Positions 1 to 13,800 of a stretch of DNA of 64,000 nt are shown piece after piece. Below the pieces are notes generated by a model. It searched no databases and had not been told where the DNA came from. It worked only from the letters and a program-made list of their open reading frames with translations. Origin of the DNA: Paramecium sonneborni. Lineage: Eukaryota; Ciliophora; Oligohymenophorea; Peniculida; Parameciidae. The position numbers and the translations under genes were made by a program. The stretch's first letter is position 1. Each line of letters opens with the position of its first letter. The stretch spans positions 271,453 to 335,452 of the forward strand of contig CAJJDN010000068.1 of the NCBI GenBank assembly GCA_905182985.1. The letters are read 5' to 3'.

Positions 1-199
1 GTCAAGTTTTCAAGTAACAAATATTCTATAAAAACTTTTTAGAATATATACTTTTATTATTTGGATTATATCTCTTAGAAATGAGAGAATTTAACCATTT
101 TTATTAAGAGTTAATAGTTTCTTAAATTGATACTTCTTAATTTTTCTCTAGAATTACAACCCCATTATATTAAGAGAAAAACTCTTCATATCCCTCTAT

Positions 200-667
200 A
201 TGCTGAATCCATTCATAAAAACTAATTAGCTTTTTGAAATACTTTTATTCATTATTATTTTCAATCTAGGAGGATTTAGCTACGAATTCGCCATCATTAA
301 GTTTAATAAATATAGAATGCCCAGAGATTTATTATTCGAAAAAAGCTTATTGTAATTATTATTAGAAACTCATAAAAATAATATATAATCGAAAAATGTA
401 ATGTTAGATAAAATTACGTTCTATTGGTATTTATCAGAGATACTATTAGTCTTGTTAAGTATAGTTCAGTTTAATTTTATTAGAGCTGGTGCTAATTTGT
501 ATATGTTATGTTTTTTTTTAATTTAAAGCGAATTTCTTGTTTGTTTAAATTAAATATCAAATTATCTTGTTTTTTATTAGTTAATTAATTTGGTTAAGAA
601 GAATGGTGTATATTCTTTCGAATTCTATTTAAGTTGTTTTAGTACTATTATATAATCTTTTAAATGA
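200..667 (+). CDS. Possible hydrophobic protein, unsupported ORF
   Basis: An open frame of 155 codons runs from the ATG at 200 to a TGA at 665-667, with an upstream TGA at 128-130. The translation is rich in Leu, Ile and Phe and has two or three stretches that could span a membrane. With TGA as the only stop in DNA this AT-rich, open frames of this length are expected by chance, and I recognise no family, signal or repeat. It could be an exon of a gene extending left of the window. Treat it as a candidate only. Confidence 0.25.
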
Positions 668-843
668 AATTGATTGATTATTTTATGAATTCCATAATTC
701 AATACTAATTATATTTAAGAATTGAAAATGATGGGGTTTTTATACTATCAAATAAGTAAATTTATGATTATTAATTCGAATACAACAGAATTATATGTGA
801 TTCATAAATATTGTATTAAATCAAAGATATAATTTATTATTAT

Positions 844-1812
844 ATGAGTGTCCTTGAGAATGTGAGATATATTAAGATATAGAAAATAGGGGAGGGAGCC
901 TATGGAATCATTTATAAAGCTCAAGATGTCTAAACTCAAGAAATAGTAGCACTGAAGAAATTTAAGCTAAGTGTATGAAGATTATATATTCAAAGGATTA
1001 TGAAGGTGTTCCTAGTTGCGCTCTTAGAGAAATCTCGATTTTAAAATAACTCAATCATCCAAACATTATAAAGTAAAAAAATTGGGGATTAATTTTAGGT
1101 TGATATCTTAAATAATTATAAATAAGAAACTTCATTTGGTAATGAACTATTATGATAAGGATTTGACAGAGTATTTGAAATTTTATCATGAAGAATTTCA
1201 CCTTAAAGTATATTCACTATAAATTAATTAAGAATATAATTTATAAGATACTATTGGCAGTGGAATTCATTCATAGTAGGAAAATAATTCATCGAGATCT
1301 TCAACCAAATAATATTTTAGTTAAGAATAATGAACCAGTCATAATAGATTTTGGATTATCAAGAGTTTTCTCTCCTAATCTAACTCCAGGAGTAACTTAA
1401 TTATGGTATCGCGCACCAGAATTGTTACAAAATTGTCACTCTTATGATTATGCAATCGATATGTGGTCTCTTGGTTGTATAATTTTAGAAATTGCACTTA
1501 ATAAACCATTATTTATGGGTTAGTCTGAAATCCATCAACTTCTATTAATTAAAAATCTTATAGATGGAGGTATTAACTAAATAATAGTCTTTTAGATGAA
1601 TGGTTTAAGTAAAATTCCCAGTTTGCAAAATTCAATAATTTGTTTATTGATTTAATCAATGTATGTATTTTTCTCGAATTTCTAGAAATTATTATAAATT
1701 GATCCAACAAAACGGATTACAAGCAAATAGGCTATCCAACATGTATTATTTCTTTTTTATCATTTAGCCATTCTTTTAGGATTAATTTGCATTTATTTAC
1801 AACAATGAATGA
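844..1812 (+). CDS. Cyclin-dependent-kinase-type Ser/Thr kinase
   Basis: A CMGC protein kinase of about 272 residues, close to the minimal length of the CDK family, after removal of six introns: 973-995, 1073-1098, 1208-1232, 1570-1595, 1661-1685 and 1743-1767. Visible motifs in order: glycine loop GEGAYG, VALKK with the ATP-binding Lys, a PSCALRE helix at the position of PSTAIRE, the catalytic loop [17 protein letters not shown], and a C-terminal DPTKRIT...HPFF. The frame is continuous to a TGA. Family knowledge: such kinases need a cyclin for activity and drive cell-cycle or transcription steps; which one cannot be read here. Odd point: the catalytic-loop Lys (HRDLK) is Gln, encoded by a CAA codon and so not a product of the variant code. 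Confidence 0.88.
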
Positions 1813-2588
1813 TTATAATGACTAAATAATAATATGTTTTTATTATTTTATGACAAAAACTAATCGATTTTTTTTATTTTTTATGAAAATTTACCAATTC
1901 ATATCAAAGGATTCATTTGAATTCAATTATTTCAAATACACTCTATAAAATGAATTAGTTATTTGTGTTATTTAAATAAACTGAAACTTAAAATATTCTA
2001 ATTCATTGTCCTACCTTAAATAGCTGATTTCCCATTCTAAATTTCAAATTTCTGAATTATAAAACATAAAAAGACTCAAATAGGTGAATAGTTTATAACA
2101 TATACAACTTAATTATTATCCTCAAATATAATTTTAAAATAAAGAATAGCAATGATAAAACTTCTAACCAAATTGTTAGAATCTGTTCTACCTATAATTG
2201 AATTTGATATCTCAGTTTAGATAAGAGTTTCTAAAAATGTTATTGAATTTGAATTTAAAAAGTAAATTCAAATTTTTTATGATATTTTAGAAATAATTAT
2301 AGATTTAAAGTCATGTTTATTAAAATAAAAAGTAAAAAATATGTAAAAATAAAGTAATGAATTAGAAATGTAGAGTGTAAATTTTATATGTAAATTTGAT
2401 AAACAAAATATAATTCAACGAAATTTTAAAATAAACCATAATAATTTCATGAAAGAGCATGGATTAATTTATTGATAGCATTTTTAATATACTTTCCATT
2501 TGAGATAAAATACAATTTTAATGAATACTTTTTGATTATAATTTAAAATCAATTATTTTAATATATAAAATAATAATTATAATAATCA
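1813..2588. other. 776-bp spacer with no convincing gene
   Basis: Very AT-rich stretch between the CDK gene and the next start codon. A 107-codon ORF lies on the plus strand (2152-2475), but its composition is Lys/Ile/Gln-rich with no motif, and its length is within chance for a TGA-only code. It probably holds the CDK 3' end and the upstream region of the gene at 2589. Confidence 0.4.
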
Positions 2589-3075
2589 ATGGAGTATTTC
2601 CTTACCAGATATACAGTTTATGGAAATCCCTTTTATAATCTTAATGCAGGTCGAAATCATATAGATGGGGAGAATCAATCAAGACTTAGAAAGGCCTTGA
2701 ATAGATTTTAATAATCAGAGGGTAATTAATTATTATATAATTTAGAGGGATAAGCCTTACCTAGAAAGTTTACAGATCAATAAATAAATGGAATTAGATG
2801 GGGATTACCAGTTGTTGGTCTTTTTGTAATTGAATTTGTTAACATTATAAAAGTTAGGTAGATTTATGGGTGATATTTATTGTGCTTAAAGTTCCATCTA
2901 CATGAAAGGCATTTTAGCTATAGTTGGATTAACAATTTTTAATAAAATTGGAATGGATATCAAGAATGATAATGATATTTCATATTGGACATCTAATTAT
3001 CCTAAATTGCCATAAGACATTTAAAAAGCTCTGAGTCATGGAGATTCAAGATACACTGTAAGATGGATTGATTGA
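2589..3075 (+). CDS. Small membrane protein, family unknown
   Basis: About 152 residues after one 28-nt intron near 2826-2853. The N-terminal half is polar. It is followed by a hydrophobic segment around the splice junction (LPVVGLFLGRF) and a second one (GILAIVGLTIF), then a polar tail ending in RWID before TGA at 3073-3075. The first Met was chosen because it opens the frame and lies a short distance after AT-only spacer. The architecture (two short membrane segments, about 150 residues) is like many small mitochondrial inner-membrane subunits, but this is inference and I do not recognise a family. The next gene starts 80 bp downstream on the same strand. Confidence 0.6.
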
Positions 3076-3155
3076 TTTAATATTGCAAAAATATAAAAAT
3101 AAATAAAGAGAAATAATTTATGTATAATATACTGAGAGCCAAATAAGCATTCAAG

Positions 3156-5159
3156 ATGAATCGAAATAAAACGCCTTAAGAATCTGTAAATTAAAGATAG
3201 AATAGTTAAAGTTTTTATGATCAAAGGTAATAATTGAGATTGAAATTTGAAAGCAACAATTCGTTGAGTTTGACAAAAAGTAAAACAAATAATTCGACTA
3301 CAATAAATACTTTAAATAGAACAATAAACTCTTTTTATGTTGGTGGTAGAAGGGAAAAGTTGTAAACTTATACAATAGATTTATAAAAAACAATGGATGC
3401 TGATTTTGGTAATAAATTTAGATCTGCTTTCAAAGAGAGTGGTAGATAAAATAGAAGAATAGTAAATGTTTTCTAATATTTTAAGAATACATCTAATAAA
3501 CTCAATAATTAAAGACCTATATCACACAGTAAATCGGTTGTGTATGGAAAAAGAGATGAAGAAGATAATAATAATGAGGGATAAAAACTAGAGTATGAAT
3601 GATTATAATTAGAAACTTGACTATTATTTAATAAGGTTTAATTTAAGAACCAAATAAACCAATAATTAATCCAAATGAAGAATTAGCTAAAATAAAAGAA
3701 GAAGTTAATGCAATTTATAAGAATTTGGAACCAGATACTTTAGAAGTTGATGAATGGATTTATTAGGTAGATTATTAAAAATTAGAACTTAAAGTATTTA
3801 GTTTGGATGAATTAAGATATTTAGCATAAGAATTTTAAAAAGAAGAATATGAGAGAAATTATTTAACTATGGATAAAATATTACTAAAAAATAAATTTTT
3901 TTAAAGATTTGGATAAGGTATAAGAATAGGAATAATGGAAAAAGCTTCTATGGAAATTCATAATGTTGGAAAAGTCATTCTATAATTAGGAGGTAATAGC
4001 AACAATCTTTATGTTATTTTAAGAGGTTCTTGTTAATAGACTTTAACAATGGATATATAATTAGAAGATTATGAAAATTTGACAGTGTAATCTTATTTTG
4101 ATGGTTAAGATTTATCAGAAATTAATTTATTGTAATTAAATAATAGTAGAGGATATTCAGTAAATAAGTATGTAGATTTAGTAGAAGGAATTAAAGAACA
4201 TCCAAAATTAATAGGTAATATTTTTATTATATTATTAGAACTACTTAAAAATGAAAGAACTAAATTGATAACTAGTCATATTTCTTGCGCAGAATAAACT
4301 TACCTACTTAGAATGGATAATGATTAATTTTAAAAGATTCTGAAATAATCTATTGAAAAAGACAAAGAATTTAAATTAAGTATACTTTCACAAATCAGAT
4401 TTTTTTAACATACTTCAGCTTCTTAATTATTACATTTAGTAGCAGAATTGGGAATTTAAAATTATTATTAAGGAGATTGTGTTGTTAGAAAAGGAGATGA
4501 TTTAAATAGAGTAATTATTATTGCTTCAGGTGAATTTGAAATCGTGGAAGAAATCCAACTCTAGAGAGAAACAAGAAATTATTATTTAGAAAATAAATTA
4601 AAACCTTTAGTACATAAAAGAATTATAGATAGAAATACTAAACCTGAAATATCAAGAGATATTCCTGATTAATCTTTTGATTTATCATTCACTAATAATT
4701 AAAATTAATAAGTAATAAGAAATTCAAAATGTTATTAATTTTGTAATAAGCAAATTAAAGGTAAAAATTAAATTGCATATACTCATTTACATGTATTAAA
4801 AACACTTAAAAAATGTGATGTTATTTGTGGTAGATCATTATTAATTTTATATGATAATGAATATAATCAAGGATTAGCTAGTAAAGCAAAGTAATTATTA
4901 TTTTTAACCAATTAATAGATTAACAGTTGTTGTAAAGAGTGTGAAAGGTAGTATTTTCTTTTTGGATAAAGAAAGATACTAAAATCTTCCAGAAAGTTTA
5001 TAGAATTAAATTTTAGCAGGATTACGATCAATGAAAGAATATGATGATTATGAATTAGATCATATAAGAAAAGAAATTAAAACTTGGGAGAAATATAAAT
5101 AAAATCTATATCAATAATTCATATAGGATAAACGTAAAAAGACTTTTAAAACATACTGA
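3156..5159 (+). CDS. Cyclic-nucleotide-binding-domain-like protein
   Basis: About 650 residues from ATG 3156 to TGA 5157-5159, with a 20-nt intron at 3593-3612 and a 28-nt intron at 4891-4918. The first 150 residues are low-complexity (Asn, Ser, Gln, Arg). The rest contains two stretches with the beta-roll pattern of cyclic nucleotide-binding domains: one with NNLYVILRGSC (about 4000-4040) and one with GDCVVRKGDD...VIIIASGEFEI (about 4470-4545). I do not see the phosphate-binding cassette FGE...R in either, so nucleotide binding is doubtful. Related multi-CNB proteins without catalytic domains are common in ciliates. It has no membrane segment and is probably cytosolic or cytoskeletal. Confidence 0.72.
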
Positions 5160-5221
5160 TTTATTTAAAATTTTGTTTTATTCTTAAATAATTTAACTGA
5201 ATTAATAAATATATATATGAG

Positions 5222-8200
5222 TCAATTTTTAGCTTTTTTTTATAAAATAGAATTTAATTTGTCTGCAATTTTAGAATCTAGCATTAAGTTTTATTTAAGT
5301 TACTATAAATCTATAGCTTAAGTTTATTATTCAACTATGTCATCCTATTAATCAATTTCACTATAATCATATTTTTCAATTGCATGATTTAATTATTCTT
5401 CAAATTATTAGAATTCTGGATCATCTATTTCTGTTTATTTTTTAGAAGGTCTTGTTGTTGATTAGAGATCTAAATCTTCAACTATTTGAACATTGTCTGT
5501 AAAAATAACACCTTCTGCTGTTCTTTTAATCCAGGGCGCTTCTGGTTTATTTTCAACAACAATAGGCTAAAATGATATATAATTTATTACACTAATTGCT
5601 TCAAGTAATTTATCATCAAATTTGATATTCATTTCAGGAATTTCAACTGTTGGTAAACAAAAAGATAATCTAAGCTATAAAGTTTACTTATATTTTTTTA
5701 ATGGTAATTTGACCATTGGATATATTGAACATAATCTGTTATGTTAAGGAAAGATAATAAATTCAGTCAATTTTGAAAGCTCAGGATTTATTTCACTTTT
5801 TGGATTCTAATCATCCTTCAATAATTAAATAAATAATGAGAGATGTTCTTAAATTTCTTATTACGATATATTCTCATTTAATTATTCTAAATAATCAAGT
5901 GCTTATTCTGTTTATCCTAATAATAAATGGATAACAGATCGATTAAAATAGTATTCAAATAAATTATAAGTTCTATCACTAAATTCAAATTCTTCTAGAG
6001 GCTTGCTTTTATATTCCATTTTCTTCTAAGTTTAATTTAATTAGTCTAAAATGAATTAATCTGAATCATTCATTGAACCTAATTCCTTTTTCTATTGCTC
6101 TTCTTTAATTTTATATGATTCTTTCAATACTTATTAAGAACTGTCATATTATTTTAAATAGAATAAAAATAATCCTTTATAAAATAAAATGTCTGATTTT
6201 TTAAATATTCTTCCTTCAGCTCCTTTTTTTAAAATTTGATTGCTACATTGTAAAGCTTCTTAAAATAAATTTTAATCAGAATTTGCAGTTGATGTATTTT
6301 TTAATTACTATAAAATATTCAAGTCTACTATTGCATGAATATCATTAGATTATTCAACTATTTTTTATAGATCTAGCATTGAACTATTTAATTCTTTAAT
6401 CAAAATATAAGTTTTAGCTCTGTAATATAAAACTTGTAAGCTTTTTTCAGAGCTAATACTATTTGAATATGATTGAATAGCATCTTCATAAGCTCCAATT
6501 TAAAAAAACAAATTTCCTATAATAATATCGGTTTAAGGATCAGTCTATTTACATTCTTAATACTTTTAAGCATCATAATATGCACTTTTTCTATCTCCCA
6601 ATAATAGAAATACTTTTGCTCTATTTAAATAAGCATCAATAAGTTTTTCATCAAGATTTATTGCTATTGTTAAATCATTAAGAGCAAGTTCAAATGCATT
6701 CCTACAAGCTTGTATTAATCCTCTTACATAAAAATGTTTAGCTACATGATCTTCTGACTTTTCTATTGCTTTATCTAAATCAATTAGAGAATCATCTAAT
6801 CTTCCTTATGCAAATAAAACAATTCCTCTATAAAATAATAGATTAGATTATTCATTAATTTTGACTGCCAAATCCATATATTTAAGAGCATCATTTAAAA
6901 ATTTATTTTTTTTTTCAATATCATCTTTAGGAATAAGAAAACTATAAAACTTAACTAAAGTAGTAGCTTTATAAAAATAAGGTTCCATTTTATTGGGCAT
7001 AAGTTTTTATGCTTTTAAAAAGAATCCTTAAGATTATTCAAACTAATTAGCAATAGCAGCAAGGATCCCTTCAGCAATTAATTTATTATAAATTGATGGT
7101 TTTTCAAGAGATGTCAATTAATTGAGATCATGAAGAGACTTTTAATATTATGATTGACAAAAGTATCCATATGCTCTATATTAAAATATAAGAGGTTTCA
7201 AAAAATCTGAAATCTAATGTTTGGAGATGAGTGTTGTTAAAGCATCAACACCTTCATCAAATTTACGTTTCATTAAAAAAGTAACTCCATCTGTAAAGAT
7301 TTTAAATTTCTCTAATATTTTTTCATCTACATCTAAATAATCAGCACGACTTAATTAATAAAATGCTTCATAAAAATCCCTTTGTTCTATTTTAATTTTA
7401 GCAATTTCATAAAGAGATTTAGAAACAGCTTTTTTTGAATTGTTATGTTTAATAGACTACTCATATGCAAGAAAGGCTTCTTATATTTAATCTAATATAA
7501 ATCTATACAATAATTTACTTCTTTTAGTGCAAATGAAGCCTTTGATATAGAGAGCCTCAGAATCACAATGATCTTCTTCTAAAACAGCTTCAATATCTAA
7601 AAGTGCTAGATCATATTATTTTAAATCAATATATAAGAGAGTTCTTTTTATTAAGGCTTATCTGAAAGAGGAATCTTCACATTCAATTGCTTGAGTACAA
7701 GCCTGAACACTTTATTTAGGTTGATTCATATATCTGAAACAATCAGCTTATCCAATATAAGCAATAGCTTTTTTTGGTTATATTTCAATTGCACTTGTAA
7801 AATCCTTCAAAGCTCTATCAAATTATTTCATCTTCAACAATAATTTACCTCTATAGATGTAAGCATCGAAATATTTGTTAAATTGTTTAATAGCTAGAGT
7901 TAACTAGAATTTAAGTTAATGTTAATACAGTGTTTAAAGCATCATTTGGACAATTTGATTTTTTATAAGCTATGGCTAATAGAATGTAAGCATTTCTTTT
8001 ATAAAGTGGTTGTTATTAAATTAAAAGATTTAAATCGGCTATGGCATCTGAGAATTCAGATTTACTTAAATGACATAGTCCATTTAAATATCGTGCTTCA
8101 GGATTATTGCTAACTTATAGAATTTCTTAGAATAATTTTTGAGCTTCTTCAGTTTATCCCAAGCTCAAAAGTTTTTTTCCTTCAATAATTTCTTAAGATT

Positions 8201-8660
8201 TATCAGATGGCAATTTGTTGGCACGTGCTAATATTAAATTTGGCATCTATACCTTCTGCATCCATGTAATCTTTGAAGGAAACGTTAGATAAGTTATTAA
8301 AATGCATTAAAAATTCATCATTTTCATTTTAAACGCTGTCATCTATATAATTAATTGTATGTATCAATTACAATGATAATAACTAACAGAATGCATTTTT
8401 TTTGGGCGATTCTTTACAAAACTATTTTGTTTGATTAGTTTGTTTGCCTGATACTTGGCGGATAAATAATTATGAGAATCATTTAATACTTTTTTTGAAG
8501 GTTTCTAATTTATGATTAAAATTTATTATACTTGTATTACTTATTACACCATTGATTTTGTCTTAGGTCTCTAATAGCTTTCAGGTAAGAGATGGAAACT
8601 AACTTACTAAGCTTTAGGTGGCAATTCTAGAAAATAGAGTTGTTGTTTTACTTTTGACAT
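5222..8660 (-). CDS. Large tetratricopeptide-repeat protein
   Basis: Minus-strand gene of roughly 1,100 residues. The ATG (8658-8660) opens a basic, Gln-rich N-terminus. Two introns near that end (a 29-nt one at about 8342-8370 and a 25-nt one at about 8229-8253) join it to the body. From about 8200 down to 5900 the translation shows the helix-turn-helix rhythm of TPR repeats, with recurring Ala/Gly at helix contacts, Tyr/Leu spacing and pieces such as ALNDLTIAI and PEARYLNGLCHL. The last 200 residues are acidic and Gln-rich, ending before TGA at 5222-5224. TPR arrays are protein-binding scaffolds. In ciliates many serve in ciliary transport or basal bodies, but nothing here fixes the partner. 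Confidence 0.82.
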
Positions 8661-9008
8661 TCTATTAACTTTGTAATTTGAGAATTTAAGAATTTTGATC
8701 ATTGTCTTTTGACTTTTGTCTAGTCTTGAATCTACTAAATGAATTACTTTCTCTTACATTTTTCATTCTATCTATTGATATTATTATTATATTACTTCTA
8801 AATTTACTGTTAACTATTAATATAATTCAAAAATATTCCATTAAGAGTAATATTTTTAATATATATAAATATATTATATATATATATATTTAAACATGTA
8901 TAACATATATATCAATTCTTAGGAATGTAGGCTCCTGTTTAAATAAATTTCTATTTTTGTATGATATTTCAGAAGAGGTTTTACTTTGATTATAAAATTA
9001 ATTAAAAA
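8661..9008. promoter_or_regulatory. Divergent intergenic region, TPR / CDPK
   Basis: 348 bp between two divergently read start codons. It contains a near-pure TA tract around 8850-8892. It must hold both promoters, but I can point to no defined element. Confidence 0.4.
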
Positions 9009-10713
9009 ATGGGATGCGGTTCAGCAAAGCCGTCGGATGTTAATAACCCTTAATAGAGTAATATCTTAAATCCATATACGAGTCAATGATAAATCTCAAT
9101 TGCGTGTGACATCTCTAAATTTAGTAACTGAAAAGATTGGACAGATTTCATAAGATTATCATCTTCTAAAACCTTCTTTAGGAAAAGGTAAATGTATTAT
9201 ATAATAATTCTTAGGTGCGTATGGAGAGGTTCGGAAGGGAATTCACAAATTGACAAACTAAACTAGAGCTGTAAAAATAATCTCAAAGGAAAAGGCTAAA
9301 AAGGCTGATATAGAACGTTTAAAGGAAGAAGTTGACATCCTTAAAAGATTGGTATATGTGATTATCTTATTAAAGGATCATCCAAATATTATAAAGATCT
9401 ATGAATTTTATCAGGATAATAAAAACATGTATATAGTTACAGAACTATGCACAGGTGGAGAGCTATTTGATAAGATCTAAGAATCTAGTTCCTTTTCTGA
9501 ACGTAAAGCAGCAGAAACTATGAAACAGATCTTGAGTGCTGTAAATTACTTGCATAAAAGCAAAATTGTTCATAGGTATTTATTTGGTTCCAATCTTATT
9601 TAAAAAGAGATTTAAAGCCTGAAAATATACTATACGAATCTTCTAAGTCAAATGCCTTACTTAAGATTGTTGATTTTGGAACGTCTCGCTTTTATGATCC
9701 AGAAGTAAAAATGGATTAAAAACTTGGGACTGTAATTATCTTATTAATATATATCTAGCCATATTATATAGCACCTGAAGTATTAGAAAGGAAATATGAT
9801 GAAAAATGTGATATCTGGTCTTGTGGAGTTATTCTTTATATTCTATTATCTGGAACTGCTCCTTTTAATGGAGATGATGATAATCTAATTATGGAAGCAG
9901 TTAAAAGAGGTTTCTACTCATTTGACACAGAGGAATGGAGATTAATTTCAGTAGAGGCTAAAAGATTGATTTCAAAAATGTTAGAAAGAGATCCGAAAAA
10001 AAGAATTTCTGCAGAATAAGCCTTGTAGGATGATTGGATTACTACATATGTAAAAAAACCAGAAATTGATTTGCCTTAATTGACGAAGGTTTTAAATAAT
10101 ATGAGAAATTTTAATGTTGAAAAAAAGTTTTAAGAAGCTGCTCTTACATTTATGGTCAATTATTTAGCAACTAGTTAAGAAAAGTAGGAATTATTGACAT
10201 AATTTTAAGCATTAGATTTAAATGGTGATGGGAGATTAAGTAGAGAAGAATTAATTATAGGTACTTTAAATATTTTATTATCAAAAAGGTTATTCTAAAG
10301 TTATGAGTTATTCTGATGCTGAAATTGAAGTTGATAAATTAATGAAATAAATTGATTAAGATGGTAATGGTAGTATTGATTATTCTGGTATTTTATATAT
10401 TATAAATATCCACTTTAGAATTTGTTTTAGCTACTTTTAATAAAGTAAAATTAATAGAAGATAAAAGATTAGAATAAGCATTTAAATTATTTGATAAAGA
10501 TGGAAGTGGAACTATATCTATTGATGAAATTAAATAAATTTTTGGTCAAAATTCTTAAGTATCTGAAAAAGTTTGGAAAGATCTCATTTAAGAGGTTGAT
10601 CAAAATGGAGATGGATAAGTAAATTGTTTTTTAATTAGATCGAATTTAAAGAATTCAAAGAAATCATTGTCAAAGCTATTCAAAGTAGCAATGATACTGA
10701 TGATAAGAAATGA
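9009..10713 (+). CDS. Calcium-dependent protein kinase (CDPK)
   Basis: About 495 residues after removal of eight introns of 20-32 nt. It starts MGCGSAKP, a classical N-myristoylation plus palmitoylation signal, so the enzyme is probably membrane-tethered. The kinase domain follows with an intact ATP Lys (AVKI), HRDLKPEN, DFG, a PYYIAPE activation segment and a DIWSCGVIL helix. After a junction helix come four canonical EF-hands: [36 protein letters not shown] and DQNGDGQIEFKE, all with calcium-ligand residues. It ends at TGA 10711-10713. The family transduces calcium signals in plants and alveolates; ciliate members are linked to motility and secretion. The first intron (9058-9082) is needed to avoid an early TGA. 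Confidence 0.95.
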
Positions 10714-10862
10714 AAAAAATCTTTTATATTTATTATTTTACAAAAAGATTTTATATTCCATTTACATTTCAATTAAATAATTTGATAATTCTTATTGATA
10801 ATAGATTAAAATTCTAACTTTATTTATATATTAATAATTATATAATAAGATAAACGGGTATT

Positions 10863-13800
10863 TCATTTTTTATATTCTGCGCATTTCTCTTCAAATTTAA
10901 CTTTCCATCTATTAAAATAGCTATCATTAGCTTCATTAATAGGATATTCTCCAAAAGACAACACTTCGTTTAATAGATCATGTGCTTCCATCTATTTAAC
11001 AAATTAGATAGCTTTGAGTGTTTCAGCATATTTACCTATTAAATATTTAGATTGTAATACTTAATTCTTTAGTTAGATTAATTTCAATGTTGTAAGAATC
11101 TTTAATAAAATTGATTTTTCTGTGGACTTCTCTTAATTACAAGTATTGCAATTCAGCACAAAAACCATAAATAATGTTTTAAATAAACATTTGTAATAAT
11201 TCATCTCTGTTGGCTTTAATAATATTATATAAAATTACTTGGATATACACATAATTATTATAATCCATTGTATTAAATTTAAAAATCATAATTACCTAAA
11301 AGCTATTGATGCATTTTAATCACATTATTGATATATTCAGATTAAGAAAGATTGGCAAAGGCATCAAAATTAAATTGTATAAAATTCTGAATATTATTTC
11401 CAAAACTATTCCAAACATTATCTTCCAATTAGAAATTGCGATCCACTTCAAAAATATTCATAGATGCTGCAATACCTTGAATACTGAAACGACAGAATCT
11501 TAAATATTCAACCAAACAGATGTATTAAAATAAAGAAATATTGTCAATATCTCTTTTTAGATTAAATTTTTATCCACCTCCTTAGGTTGATTTGCCATCA
11601 AAATTAGATGTTTAATCTTTTTAAATAGTTCTATGAGGAGAGGGAGTTTAATTTTATTTCATCAACTAGGCAGATTAAGGTATAGAGAAATAGTCTGAAG
11701 TTTTAATAGATTCAGGTTTGGCAAATAATTAATTCAGTTTTGTTTCAAGTAAAGTATATGGTTTAAAGCTTTGGAAAAATTGTTTAAGTTTTTTTTAATA
11801 ACCTAATTACTGACTATATTATCCCATAAATGTGTAGATAATTTTGTCTAATTGTAATTTGAATTATAATCTCATATTTTTACATAAGATTAATTCAAGT
11901 AAAAATTAAGTGATTAGAGACAACTCGAAAAACAGCATGTAACTTTATTAATATGTTTGAATATGTTTTAATGTTAATCCAGTAACAGCTGTAAATTAAC
12001 GAAGTGACTAATATTATTAACTTTGATCAATTTAAATGATTGCTGAATGTATTCTTTGTTCATGTGTAGTCAAGAATTCCAAAATTTATCGACATTATGT
12101 TGGATCTTATGCCAATAATTCTCTGACTAAAACAAGTATATGGCACCACATTGAATGTTTTTGATTGTATTGTCCATTTTCATTGGAATTGTAGATTTGC
12201 TCGTCTGCAATGAAAGTGAGTGATTTTAAATATCTTACATCAATTTTATTGGAAATATTGAATATGATGATATCTATCCAACATTAGATGATAGATTAAA
12301 AAATCTAAGAATTATTTTAATTCTTTAATGCTTCTAATTATAAGTTAACAATGTCATAGAATCCTTCATTTGGTTTTTCTAGTAATTCAGGGTTTGCTGG
12401 AAATATGTTCAAAATGACAGATAATATTGATGACAATTGTCCAATTTGTTATTTACAGTTTGGATCATTGAAATCTATTAACAAAATGAAATAGTGGAAA
12501 ACTTATACTAAATCTTAAGGCTCTTACAATAAAGTTTCTTTAACACTCTACAATACCAATAACATCGAATGGAAACAGCTAAATAAGATTTACTTATATT
12601 TTCCTTTATAATCATTATTACAAACTGATTTGAGTTCCAAAAGACGTTTGAAGAATACGAATTGATGTTTGCTCATTGTATTAAGTTTTTCGTTTGTCAT
12701 CAATGTAGTATCTTTAAATGGATGTAAAAATTTGTATCTGTTCACAACTTATTAACTGTACCAACAGATCTAATTTAATACTTCTATTGCTGGTGTCATT
12801 AATTCTTCATGGATTTTAGATGTATCTAATCCATATATACTTTAACTTCCTTTCTATAAAAAGTATAATCCTGCATTGAATGCATATTCTGTTTCACTAT
12901 ATTAATTTTCTTCCTAACCAAATAGTTTTACTACTCCTCCTTCAATCATTTCCTTTCCTTAATTTGGAGAAAATATTGAATCTCCAAGTTCAATATCTTC
13001 ATATAGATCTTTTTGATAATTATCACTAAAAGGAGAACCTGTCAAACCAATAGAAAAAAAGAATTAAACAAATTAAGATAATTAATTGAAGGTTGACAAT
13101 AATTATGTAAACCAGGAAGCCATTATATTTGATTTCTATTGGGCTATTGCATTCCCCCCAGTATAATTTACTGTGTTACTATCAATTTAAAAGTCACGTC
13201 CATAACTATATATGTAATTAGATAAATAATTGAAAACTATATTACTTTTTATTATAGGATTGCGTTTTTAGAATTTTGCAAACTCAACATGATCACTGAA
13301 TTGGATTAATAACAAGTACCATTCACGTATAAAATGTTTTTAGAACATTAATTTTATTAATTCTCCAAAAGCTTTCGTAGTCTCTTTGATTTCTTATTTC
13401 ATCTCATTAATAAGTAATTTTAAGAAATATTCTAACATTACTAATTCTTCTATTGCATCTAAAACACAATTCTCTATTACACATTATTCTATTGCTGTTC
13501 CTGTTTCTCTTGTTATGTACCATTTTGAATTGTTATATGACAAAAATTTTATAAACTTCTCACATCGTTTATTTAAACAAATCTAAACTTCTCTACATAA
13601 TTTAAGCATTAAAGATGCAAATTTTGTTCTACATTCTTTTGCAAATGAACAATATCTTGATTAATTGATACACAAAACTTAATGTAAAAATATCAAGACC
13701 AACATCGGAATTCTATAATCTTATTCTAAATCATCATCATAAGCTAATATATTTTAGAACAATTCTAAAATGTATTTTATTCCTGAATTTTAATTTGTGC

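Noticed and set aside
1073..1130. Apparent frameshift in the CDK gene
   Set aside because: Disappears when the 26-nt intron is placed so that codon AAG is split as AA|G.
2152..2475. 107-codon plus-strand ORF
   Set aside because: Length is within chance for a code with only TGA as stop in AT-rich DNA, and no motif or neighbour supports it.
8850..8892. TA-rich tract in the TPR/CDPK spacer as a transposon excision (TA) site
   Set aside because: TA dinucleotides are everywhere in such DNA; without germline sequence there is no evidence of an excised element.
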